A DNA stretch of 64,000 nucleotides, from assembly GCA_965222315.1 (NCBI GenBank), contig OZ244951.1, positions 1 through 64,000 on the forward strand. Reading direction: 5' to 3'. Position numbers and translations under genes: made by a program. The notes beneath the pieces are model-generated. The model worked only from the letters and a program-made list of their open reading frames with translations. It was not told the DNA's origin and ran no database searches. This document shows, one piece after another, positions 41,707 through 48,913 of the stretch; position 1 is the stretch's first letter; each line of letters begins with the position of its first letter. The DNA is from JACKII01 sp965222315. GTDB taxonomy: Bacteria; Pseudomonadota; Alphaproteobacteria; Bin95.

Positions 41707-42288
41707 ATGACCAGGAAGAAGAAATTCCGAGATCCCGAAATAGCCGCCATGGATGCGTATCTTAAGGCGGAAGCTGAAGACGGCGATTTCGAGCTTTTCG
41801 TTGATGCTTACGTACGTGCAACGGGCGAGCGGTTAACCGCTATCGACCGTCCTGAACCGCCCGATTTTCGATGTGTCCGCGGCGATGACAGTGAAGTTGG
41901 TGTCGAGCTAACCCAAATCATGAGAAGTCCCGATGATGTTCATTGGGAGCAAGTTCTCTATCGGAAGATCGAAATGGAGACATGGAAGGCCGTGGACGAA
42001 TTCGGGCGTCTGGTTGACCAGAAATCAGGTAAGCTTCTGAATTTTCCCACCAGCGAGAATATACTTCTTTTGCAGAGCTGCGATGCTAATTTCGGCGCGT
42101 TATGCCGGTTCCTTCTTGAGATTCCGCTCAAAGAGTTCGAGGCCACCGGATTTCAAGAAATCTGGCTAGGAGACTATCAGGGCGTTCGTGAGGGGGCGCA
42201 CTACGCGATTGAACTTCATGGTCTATTCCCTGAGGAAGTGCGCATTCATGTCCCTCGCCCGGATTGGGACCAAAAGCCTTTCGGATAA
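41707..42288 (+). CDS. Unknown protein, possible PD-(D/E)xK-like nuclease fold
   Basis: The 193-residue product contains RPEPPDFRCVRGDDSEVGVELTQI near 48-70. The spacing resembles the PD...ExK core of restriction-like nucleases, but Thr stands where Lys is expected. The rest (FGALCRFLLEIPLKEFEATGFQEIWLGDY) gives no family. It follows ardC by about 75 nt. The match is weak and is a hypothesis. Confidence 0.55.
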   Translation: MTRKKKFRDPEIAAMDAYLKAEAEDGDFELFVDAYVRATGERLTAIDRPEPPDFRCVRGDDSEVGVELTQIMRSPDDVHWEQVLYRKIEMETWKAVDEFGRLVDQKSGKLLNFPTSENILLLQSCDANFGALCRFLLEIPLKEFEATGFQEIWLGDYQGVREGAHYAIELHGLFPEEVRIHVPRPDWDQKPFG

Positions 42289-42329
42289 TAGCCAGATCGC
42301 GGCCGGCCTGACGGCCAGCCGCGTTGAGG

Positions 42330-42509
42330 TTAGAGACCTGGCGCACGGGTCGCCAGTTCATCTTCGATATTGCGCATGGATTCCAGCGCGTTGCGGCGGT
42401 CCTGGCTGCCGCGCGGGGCGGCGGCAAAGGCGTTGAAAGCATCGGCCAGAAGGCCATGCAATTCTGCCGTGCTGCGGGATGCCGCTTCAAAGCGTGAGAC
42501 GAGTTTCAT
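42330..42509 (-). CDS. Small protein with excellent ribosome-binding site
   Basis: A 59-residue product (MKLVSRFEAASRSTAELHGLLADAFNAF...) starts at ATG 42509 with a near-perfect AAGGAGG about 6 nt upstream on the minus strand. The helical, Ala-rich sequence matches no family I recognise. An earlier in-frame start would give a longer reading frame with no protein character. Small genes of this sort are common on mobilizable elements. Confidence 0.65.
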   Translation of the reverse strand: MKLVSRFEAASRSTAELHGLLADAFNAFAAAPRGSQDRRNALESMRNIEDELATRAPGL

Positions 42510-42816
42510 CGTATCCTCCTTTTCCGTCAAGGAGGCCCCGAACCACTCAGGGCCTTTCGGCCCGGCACACACATCATCATCGGCCATGGAAGGCATGATG
42601 GTTCGGGAGGTTGCTTGATCCGGCAAACAGGCGGATGCGTTATGAAACGCTTCGATATCGGTTTGAGGCGGTAATCTCCGGCAGCGTTGGCGGGATTGAC
42701 CGGGATTTCCCGGCAGAGGTCTGGCAGCAGCATTTGCCTGCCACCGCGCGCGTCCAAGGGCGGCGCAAGCCTGTACCAGAAGCATAATTTCGAGATTGAG
42801 AAGGGGGCGGCGTGGG

Positions 42817-42981
42817 ATGAGCGGCTATAGAACGGCGCAGAAAAACCAGCAGGATGGCATCTTTATACCTGGACGCCTTCTTGACTCATTAAAGAAGGCG
42901 TCCATTCTGGCATGCAGGGATGGATTATTGATACCTTGGATCGAATTGCAGAATGCAACAATAAATAGAAGTATTATTTAA
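42817..42981 (+). CDS. Possible small protein
   Basis: An open frame of 54 residues (MSGYRTAQKNQQDGIFIPGRLLDS...) begins at ATG 42817 after AGAAGGGGG. It may be a real small gene or the truncated start of a longer protein: MSGYRT starts of this sort occur in plasmid proteins of 100-200 residues. The region 42510-42816 otherwise shows no gene. Confidence 0.3.
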   Translation: MSGYRTAQKNQQDGIFIPGRLLDSLKKASILACRDGLLIPWIELQNATINRSII

Positions 42982-43012
42982 TGTGTAAATTTGTTTTGAA
43001 ATTCACAGGAGG

Positions 43013-43495
43013 CTAATTTTTAAAATATGGCCCTAATGTCCCCTCCAATAATTTTAAATCATTGTTTTGTCGCGCCAGTTGCAAATCGATGCTGTTGCCA
43101 CAAAGAGGTGTCCAGAACATGTCTCCTACCCGCTGGTGGCTTACAATGAGATAATTGCCTCCTTGCGCATAATTGTCACCCCAGTAGGTATTGGACAGGA
43201 TAGAAACGGTTTGTCCCGCTGATACCCCTTTCCACCTCTTTTTTACGATAAAATCAAAAACACTTAAATTTGCAATATCTACAGAACTATCAGATAGATT
43301 ATTATCTTTTACTGCAGCTTTTTGTTTTGACGTGAGGTTGCGTTTCCGCTCTGCTGTACCTTCAAATATAGCAATAGAATTTGTTATAATTGATTTATTG
43401 AGTTTTGGGGGTGTGCAGTCCAAGGAATATGCTTTATTAGATATAAAAATTAAGAGGGAAAAGATAAAAACAAAATGTTTTTGTGTTTTTTTCAT
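43013..43495 (-). CDS. Secreted protein with NTR/TIMP-like domain
   Basis: The 160-residue product has a signal peptide (MKKTQKHFVFIFSLLIFISNKAYS) and then LDCTPPKLNKSIITNSIAIFEGTAERK. This opening, together with VFDFIVKKRWKGVSAGQTVSIL, NYLIVSHQ and a second Cys late in the protein (LCGNS), follows the pattern of netrin/TIMP-like folds found in secreted bacterial proteins. The gene is AT-rich, unlike the host genes, which points to transfer. Function unknown. Confidence 0.6.
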   Translation of the reverse strand: MKKTQKHFVFIFSLLIFISNKAYSLDCTPPKLNKSIITNSIAIFEGTAERKRNLTSKQKAAVKDNNLSDSSVDIANLSVFDFIVKKRWKGVSAGQTVSILSNTYWGDNYAQGGNYLIVSHQRVGDMFWTPLCGNSIDLQLARQNNDLKLLEGTLGPYFKN

Positions 43496-43540
43496 TTCTC
43501 TATTCCCTCCAGTTTCTCACTCAACTGTTCTCCGAAGGCT

Positions 43541-43945
43541 CTATTCCATTGATGGTAATGGATGATTGGGGAGCATGAGTGTCCCGTGAGGGTTTAAGCC
43601 GGAAACTCCTGCTTCGAAAGCCTTTATTTGAATATCTGTATCTTTTGCAATTTGACCTACGGTTTTACTGACCTGTCCTGCAGTGTCTTCTTGCCAGCCT
43701 ATCACGCTAGCAAGCACTCTTGTATCTGTTCGGATTTTCTTGTTGTCAGGCGATTCAACCCCGTCCAAACCTATAATAATATCACACTGACTTTCATCGC
43801 GTCCGCCGGTATCTTCAACACCAATCAATTTAGCTTTCGGATGTGTGTCCAGGAGAGATGCCAAATTTTGTGCGGCACCTATCGGAATCGGGGTTTTCGC
43901 TGCATACAAGAACTCTGTTCTAATCATCTCATTAGTATTGTGCAT
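43541..43945 (-). CDS. Unknown AT-rich cargo protein
   Basis: The 134-residue product (MHNTNEMIRTEFLYAAKTPIPIGAAQNLASLLDTHPKAK...) looks like a soluble alpha/beta protein. It contains KLIGVEDTGGRDESQCDIIIGLDGVE and a Gly/Pro-rich end (NPHGTLMLPNHPLPSME). An AAGGAGAAAA sequence lies about 6 nt upstream of the ATG on the minus strand. No family is recognised. It lies 45 nt upstream of the NTR-like gene on the same strand and may share its transcript. Region 43946-44317 upstream is AT-rich with no gene seen. Confidence 0.6.
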   Translation of the reverse strand: MHNTNEMIRTEFLYAAKTPIPIGAAQNLASLLDTHPKAKLIGVEDTGGRDESQCDIIIGLDGVESPDNKKIRTDTRVLASVIGWQEDTAGQVSKTVGQIAKDTDIQIKAFEAGVSGLNPHGTLMLPNHPLPSME

Positions 43946-44317
43946 ATTTTCTCCTTATATTAAAAATATTATCTTATCAGTGATTTATATTAACAATTTC
44001 TATATTAATAATTAGTTAAAATTATAAAAACAGGTCATATATCTAATATGGAATTGATTTTGATGCTGATATCGAAATAAATTTTGGGGTATGTCATTGA
44101 CAATATGCTGGCTCAAACCGGTTTTATTTCGGATAGAATTACATGGGCAGAATTCAAAAATATTATAAATAAATAAACATTGTAATTAATTATTGTTATG
44201 CGCAAACAGTATTTCTTGTGTATTTACTTTCGCGTTTTGATTTAACGCTTATTGCCACTATCGCGACGGATTATTTATTTTTTCAATGAACGAAAGTTAT
44301 GTTCCTGCGCTGTATGA

Positions 44318-45145
44318 TTATCCCAACTTTGGGCCTTCTACATTCACGGTGGCGATGAAATTCGCAGGGCCATCTGGTGACGCGGGAGAATGAACGGCTT
44401 GGTTTTCTTGTGCAGGCAGTGCCTGAATTGCATTCACAACCGTCTCAAGGAGAGCGGTGTCTACCGGTTGGCCTCCCGCCCTTTGCATGTGCGCCAATCG
44501 CTGAAGGGTATCACCATCAGAAAGTACACTAACAACGGCACCGTCTGAAATCTTTCCTGCATCAGTTGGAAAGCTGTTTTCATGACCCGGAAAACCCGCG
44601 ATCATAGCCGCTAGCTCGGCATTGCTTTCCACGCCAAATGTTTCGCGGGCATCACTCGCAATGCTTCCATGCATTGAACCATTGGCTTGCCCGAGCCTCA
44701 TTCTTTGCCCGAAGTCCCGAATTCCCATGTCAAGAGCTTCTGCGTCGGCAGCTATCTCATCGACAATTCCAAGCATTAAACCCTTGGCTTGCCCTAGCCT
44801 CATTCTTTGTCCGAAGTCCCGAACCCCCATATTACGAGCTTCGAGTGTATGTTTTTCTATCGCACTTTTGAGTTGATCCTCTATTGAGCCCCGCTCACCA
44901 TTAGGGCCAATACCAAATCCGGAATCGATGTCGCTTTTTATCGCCTCATGAATTCCATCCAAAATTTCCTGTCTTTGTTGAGGACTAATATCTCTTAACT
45001 GCTGTAACATGTCGGTCGGGTGAGTAATTAAAGGGTTAAACCCCGGTATTGCGAAATCCGGTATAACATCATGGATGGCACGCATAAAAATTCCGCCAAA
45101 TCCATCTTTTTGATCAAGAATACTGTTTAATTTATTTAAATCCAT
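44318..45145 (-). CDS. Unknown protein with internal repeat
   Basis: The 275-residue product contains two copies of a unit MGxRDFGQRMRLGQAxG, 34 residues apart (encoded at about 44784-44830 and 44682-44728), also clear in the DNA. The N-terminal part reads FGGIFMRAIHDVIPDFAIPGFNPLITHP; the C-terminal third is helical and acidic. No signal peptide is seen. The low GC and isolation suggest recent acquisition. A role in surface or effector function cannot be judged. Region 45146-45427 upstream is AT-rich, with no gene seen. Confidence 0.6.
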   Translation of the reverse strand: MDLNKLNSILDQKDGFGGIFMRAIHDVIPDFAIPGFNPLITHPTDMLQQLRDISPQQRQEILDGIHEAIKSDIDSGFGIGPNGERGSIEDQLKSAIEKHTLEARNMGVRDFGQRMRLGQAKGLMLGIVDEIAADAEALDMGIRDFGQRMRLGQANGSMHGSIASDARETFGVESNAELAAMIAGFPGHENSFPTDAGKISDGAVVSVLSDGDTLQRLAHMQRAGGQPVDTALLETVVNAIQALPAQENQAVHSPASPDGPANFIATVNVEGPKLG

Positions 45146-45427
45146 GATGCTACCTATTTAAAAAGTTCCGAGCTCTCAATCAATTTTATTTTTGCAGAGA
45201 CCTTTGTTTGCATATAAATCATGGTACCGTGTTCTTTGTTAATAATTTGTAAAAATATAAAAGCAATAATTTGAAATATCATATTTTTAGGAGTTTCTTT
45301 ATAAAGATATCGTGTTTCGAGGAGGTGATAATTTTACGAAGATAGACTAAAACTTTCTCCCAACATGTGTTCACCGATAGGGACGAGTACGCTGCATAAG
45401 CGCTCTATACTTCCGTCAAAGGCCGTG

Positions 45428-45646
45428 TTACATTGGCGTGTTGTCATCTTCTTCACGCCAATCGTTATGACCGGCGCGCGGCTTGAACTCGGGCACCAGC
45501 ACGTCGGGCTTTTGCTTGTGCCGTGCATGCGTCAGGCGGATGGTCAGCCGGACGGTGTCCTCCGCCGCCAGATGGAAATGCCGCCGCAAATCATCGAGTT
45601 GGCGGGCGTGGGCCTCATCCAGGTTGAGCATTAACGTATATCGCAT
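45428..45646 (-). CDS. Small protein after the relaxase
   Basis: A 72-residue product (MRYTLMLNLDEAHARQLDDLRRHFHLAAEDTVRLTIRLTHARHK...) whose first 40 residues look like a ribbon-helix-helix DNA-binding domain: a short strand, then two helices. It starts 15 nt after the relaxase stop on the same strand with AAAGGAGAC just before the ATG. It probably belongs to the mobilization operon as a repressor or relaxosome accessory. Confidence 0.7.
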   Translation of the reverse strand: MRYTLMLNLDEAHARQLDDLRRHFHLAAEDTVRLTIRLTHARHKQKPDVLVPEFKPRAGHNDWREEDDNTPM

Positions 45647-45661
45647 GATGGTCTCCTTTCA

Positions 45662-46969
45662 TTAATTCGGTTCAAAATCGGGTCCCAGATCGCGGGGTTT
45701 TCGGCGATCCGGTCTGCGCTTGCGCGAATGGTCTTTCATGACCACAGAGTCTGGGACGCGCCCGATCCCCATAGCTTTGGCGACATCGGCGGCGAGTGTG
45801 CGGAGCAGGTCACGCTGATGCTGGCGAGCGCGAAGGATTTTCTCCTGGAGCTGTCGCCGCTCGGCGATCTGCTTCCGGATAATGTCTTGCCGCTCCGCGC
45901 GGTCCCTTGCTCTAGCTTGCCTGATCTCCGCTTCGTTGATTTGCCTGATCTGTTTATTCTTTCCGGTAATCCATCCCCATAAACCGCGAATACCGCGAGG
46001 CGTCCGGCCCGCTCTGGCTTTTTCTTCGGCCCTCCAGCGCTTTTCCTGGTTCTGGCGCAACCGCTCGCGCTCGCCGCGATGCCGCTGGACCATCTGCTCG
46101 GACTGGAAGGTCAGCGATAGCCGCATCTTCCTGGCGCTGGCTTCGGCTTCCTTCGCCCATTCCTGAATCTTTGGCGTGAGCTGCGCGCCGATATGGGCTT
46201 TGGTCTCATCGACCGACCGGAGGGCCGTCGCATCTCCCAAGCGCGCCATCAGTTCCTTCTTCTTCACACCGACAGCACGCGAGAGCGAATAAACCTCGCC
46301 GCGCCAATCGATGGCGACAAAGCTGCGCCTTTCGCCATGGGCGAGCCAGAAGCCTTTTTCCCGCAGCGCAGCTTCAAAGCTCTGGCGCGTATCTGAAATG
46401 TTCCAGCATTCCCGCAGAAGGGCTTTCGTCTCCTTCGGATCGAGACCGGTGCGTTTTGCTTGCTGCCATTCGGCGAGCGAAAACTTGAGCGGATCACGCC
46501 TGCGGTGATCTTGAAGCCCGTCAGGCAGGGGCCAGCCATTCTCCAGGAAAAGTTCCTTTGAAATACCGGTGAGTTGGCGCTTGTAGAATGAAAGATTGAT
46601 CGCCTTCATCTCTCCGGCGTCGATCCGCGACCAGACCGCATGAGCGTGACGGCGGCCTTCCTTTTCGTGGAAGACAATCGCGCGCGGCTGACCTTTGAGG
46701 CCGAGATCGGCCTCTATACGATCAATAGCCTTTTCGAAGGTTTCGACCGGCACGTCGGCATAGCCGGGCGGGCTCAGGCTCAGGGAGAACAGGTGGTTTT
46801 TGCACCGTGTTCCCATGGAGATAGCTTCCGCCTCCCGCAGCGCGCCATGCAGATCATCGGCGATGAAGCCGCGCAGGTCATGCAGATCGACATGATCATT
46901 GTCGCGCGTATTCAGAAGGTGGCGGGCGAGGTCTCCAGCATTACCGCGCTCATTGGCGTTCAGGATCAT
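45662..46969 (-). CDS. MobA/VirD2-family relaxase
   Basis: The relaxase nicks oriT and pilots the strand into the recipient. The 435-residue product has motif III HEKEGRRHAHAVWSRID (H101, H108, H110) in an N-terminal relaxase domain of about 200 residues, then an Arg/Glu-rich coiled tail. In the first 69 residues there is no Tyr, where a catalytic Tyr is usual, so the nucleophile may be another residue (H26 or H30). It overlaps mobC by 4 nt. Its position 0.5 kb from the right end suggests that oriT is close by. Confidence 0.85.
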   Translation of the reverse strand: MILNANERGNAGDLARHLLNTRDNDHVDLHDLRGFIADDLHGALREAEAISMGTRCKNHLFSLSLSPPGYADVPVETFEKAIDRIEADLGLKGQPRAIVFHEKEGRRHAHAVWSRIDAGEMKAINLSFYKRQLTGISKELFLENGWPLPDGLQDHRRRDPLKFSLAEWQQAKRTGLDPKETKALLRECWNISDTRQSFEAALREKGFWLAHGERRSFVAIDWRGEVYSLSRAVGVKKKELMARLGDATALRSVDETKAHIGAQLTPKIQEWAKEAEASARKMRLSLTFQSEQMVQRHRGERERLRQNQEKRWRAEEKARAGRTPRGIRGLWGWITGKNKQIRQINEAEIRQARARDRAERQDIIRKQIAERRQLQEKILRARQHQRDLLRTLAADVAKAMGIGRVPDSVVMKDHSRKRRPDRRKPRDLGPDFEPN

Positions 46970-47370
46970 GACGGGCCTCCGTCTTTTCCAAACGCTTCCA
47001 GCAATGCCTTTCTCATCTCATGAATATCCGCACATGCTTGGCGGAGACTGGCTTCGGTTTCGGGATGAACGGGCAGGGTTCCCGTATTCACCGCACGCGC
47101 CATCTGGTTAAGGTTTGCCGACAGGCGGGATTGCCCGAGACCCGCCAGCACGCGCGCCAAGGCTTCATGGTCTTTGACTGGCTGTGTTCCGCGCCGCTGG
47201 ACTTTCGGCAGCTCATTGCCGAACAATACCGCCTTGATATACGCGCCGAGAGGGACGCCGTTCGCAGCGGCTTCCAGCTTCGCACGTTCTTCAAAGGTCA
47301 GTCGGAGCGAGAAGGGGGCTTCACGCCTCTTGAGTTTGCTTTTGGTGTTGAATTCGGTCTTCGCAGACAT
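46966..47370 (-). CDS. MobC-like relaxosome accessory protein
   Basis: The 134-residue product contains PFSLRLTFEERAKLEAAANGVPLGAYIKAVLFG, a ribbon-helix-helix region, and LAGLGQSRLSANLNQMARAVNTGTLP, the MobC signature. MobC helps the relaxase open oriT. ATG 47370 is selected because GGGGAG lies about 10 nt upstream and the protein then begins MSAKTEFNTK. An ATGA overlap couples it to the relaxase. Confidence 0.85.
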   Translation of the reverse strand: MSAKTEFNTKSKLKRREAPFSLRLTFEERAKLEAAANGVPLGAYIKAVLFGNELPKVQRRGTQPVKDHEALARVLAGLGQSRLSANLNQMARAVNTGTLPVHPETEASLRQACADIHEMRKALLEAFGKDGGPS

Positions 47371-47456
47371 GTCGGGATTTCTCCCCGACGAGCACACCGA
47401 AGGCTAATTTTATAATTAAATCAGCCAGGTAGGCGATATGGCACGTCGTATTCTGC
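47371..47456. other. Candidate oriT region
   Basis: The 86 nt between mobC and the right arm hold the inverted repeat GTCGGG-N7-CCCGAC (47371-47389) followed by GAGCACACC and an AT-rich patch. Relaxase genes of this family are read away from oriT, and this is the only non-coding DNA upstream of mobC inside the element. The nick site cannot be assigned. Confidence 0.4.
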
Positions 47457-47479
47457 GACCAGTGAGAGGCGTTGGTTGC
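47457..47479. repeat. Right inverted arm of the element
   Basis: This 23-bp sequence is complementary to 19787-19809 with one mismatch. It stands 2 nt before the attR core and includes GAGGCGTTGGTTGC, which is complementary to the left arm. Confidence 0.75.
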
Positions 47480-47481
47480 CA

Positions 47482-47495
47482 GCCCCCGCAACCAA
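47482..47495. repeat. attR core (14-bp direct repeat)
   Basis: GCCCCCGCAACCAA is identical to attL. The sequence after it (AAAATCATTGAAAATT) is what would follow tRNA-fMet in the uninterrupted chromosome. The 145 nt to the IS110 remnant hold no gene. Confidence 0.88.
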
Positions 47496-47664
47496 AAATC
47501 ATTGAAAATTAAAAATTCGCTCCTTGACCGCGATGCACAAGCGCTCCGGTGCGCGATGTCTCAGCATCGTGGCAACAGATAAAGCAGCGTCCCAGGATGC
47601 ATCCAGTGGCTGATGGCGACAACGTACATAAACCTCTTGCAAAACCGTGGGCATCCACACACGC

Positions 47665-47739
47665 ATAGCCCCGATCCGTACCGCAGACCTGAAAGTGTCG
47701 TTTGCCTAGGTCAATCGCCAGGACATGAACGTCTGATAT
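47665..47739 (-). pseudogene. IS110-family transposase, N-terminal remnant
   Basis: On the minus strand a perfect AGGAGG (47744-47749) precedes ATA at 47739 (probably a decayed ATG) and the peptide SDVHVLAIDLGKRHFQVCG, the start of IS110 DEDD transposases with the first catalytic Asp in AIDLGK. The frame has no recognisable transposase sequence beyond about 25 residues. The DNA on the far side (47752-47866) may be the IS left flank. The rest of the element is gone. Confidence 0.7.
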
Positions 47740-47866
47740 GGATTCCTCCTTCTATGACGCCACCGTGGCGCCGCGCTGACACCCTACGGCGCCGACCGGG
47801 AGAGAGTTATCCACCCCATCAGTTCAGTGTGGCCCGTTCTTGAGCGCGCTTTCTGACCGGCGATTA

Positions 47867-48775
47867 TCATGTGTAATCATACTTAGCCGCGAAGGCAGTT
47901 GCCAATTGGTCGGCGAAGCGGGCAGAAGCAACCGGCAAGGTGCGGTCGCGGAGGTGTCCTAGATAGAGCAGGCCCGGCGGCACATCACGCGCATCCAGAG
48001 CAATGCTGACCCGGCCCGCAAATTGCTCCGCCGGTGGCAGGCCGATCGGGATTTGGAAGGCGATCATGTCGGGCGCGCCGCCGAAAGACACCAGGAACTC
48101 GAAACTGTCGGACTGAATCAGTGGCTCGAGCCGGGTGCTGAGCCGCGCCGCGCTGGCATCGAGCAGAAAGCGCACGCCATAGGGTATTAGGGGCACAGCC
48201 AGTGGAAACTGCTGGCATTCGCGCAGGCGCACGCTCTCCCGCCCCGCGAGCGGATGGTCCGCGGCCATAACGGCGCAGACCGGCTGTCGCACCGTCATTA
48301 GTGTGTGGAAATCCGCAAATCGCGTTGGCTCGAACACTAGCGCGATATCGGCTTCATGCTCGACCAACGAGCGCTCTGCCGCCTCCCGGTCGCGCAGATG
48401 CACGCTGAAGCTTACCGCCGGGTGGTCGCTGCGATAGGCCTGAATTTGTTGGGGTAGGAAATAGGGCAGCAGCGCCTGGCTGCAGGCAATGGAGACGTGA
48501 CCGCGGCGCGCCCCCGCCAAGTCGGCGATCTGCGAGCGGACCCGGTCCATGTCGGAGGCCTGGTTGCGGATGTGGTGGATCAGGATTTCGCCCGCCGTGT
48601 TGAGTCGTACGCCGCGTGAAAGGCGCTCGAAAATCGGCGCGCCGAGTTCCTCCTCCAGTGCCAGGATGCGCCGGTTCAGAGCGGAGGGAGTGATTGCTAA
48701 CGCCTCTGCCGCTTTTCTGATCGAGCCGATCTTTGCCACCTCAATCAGATAGGTGAGCGGCTTCAATTGGGGCAT
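47867..48775 (-). CDS. LysR-family transcriptional regulator
   Basis: The 302-residue product starts MPQLKPLTYLIEVAKIGSIRKAAEALAITPSALNRRILALEEELG, the LysR winged helix. An effector-binding domain follows (VSIACSQALLPYFLPQQIQAYRSDHPAVSF, LVEHEADIALVFEP). It is transcribed away from the peptide-type ABC importer and probably controls it in response to a substrate or metabolite. ATG 48775 is used rather than an upstream in-frame ATG at 48811 that lies in the operator. Confidence 0.93.
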   Translation of the reverse strand: MPQLKPLTYLIEVAKIGSIRKAAEALAITPSALNRRILALEEELGAPIFERLSRGVRLNTAGEILIHHIRNQASDMDRVRSQIADLAGARRGHVSIACSQALLPYFLPQQIQAYRSDHPAVSFSVHLRDREAAERSLVEHEADIALVFEPTRFADFHTLMTVRQPVCAVMAADHPLAGRESVRLRECQQFPLAVPLIPYGVRFLLDASAARLSTRLEPLIQSDSFEFLVSFGGAPDMIAFQIPIGLPPAEQFAGRVSIALDARDVPPGLLYLGHLRDRTLPVASARFADQLATAFAAKYDYT

Positions 48776-48802
48776 GGATGGCCTCTCCAAGTGATGAATA
48801 CA

Positions 48803-48840
48803 CTGCAGCACTCTGCTGATTTCTTAGCAGACGACTGCAT
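48803..48840. promoter_or_regulatory. LysR-type operator in the divergent region
   Basis: TCTGCT (48812-48817) and AGCAGA (48826-48831) form the core of a longer imperfect inverted repeat with 15-nt arms (11 of 15 matching). It lies between lysR and the first importer gene, where LysR regulators bind. Confidence 0.55.
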
Positions 48841-48913
48841 CGCTTGCCATGCCTACCATGGGAAACGTGTTGAATGCCCGCCCGTCGGGCCGCTATTGGA
48901 GAAGGGTCGAGCC

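Noticed and set aside
45334..45528. A 64-residue minus-strand frame overlapping the small protein after the relaxase.
   Set aside because: The other frame has a good ribosome-binding site and a ribbon-helix-helix pattern; this one has neither.
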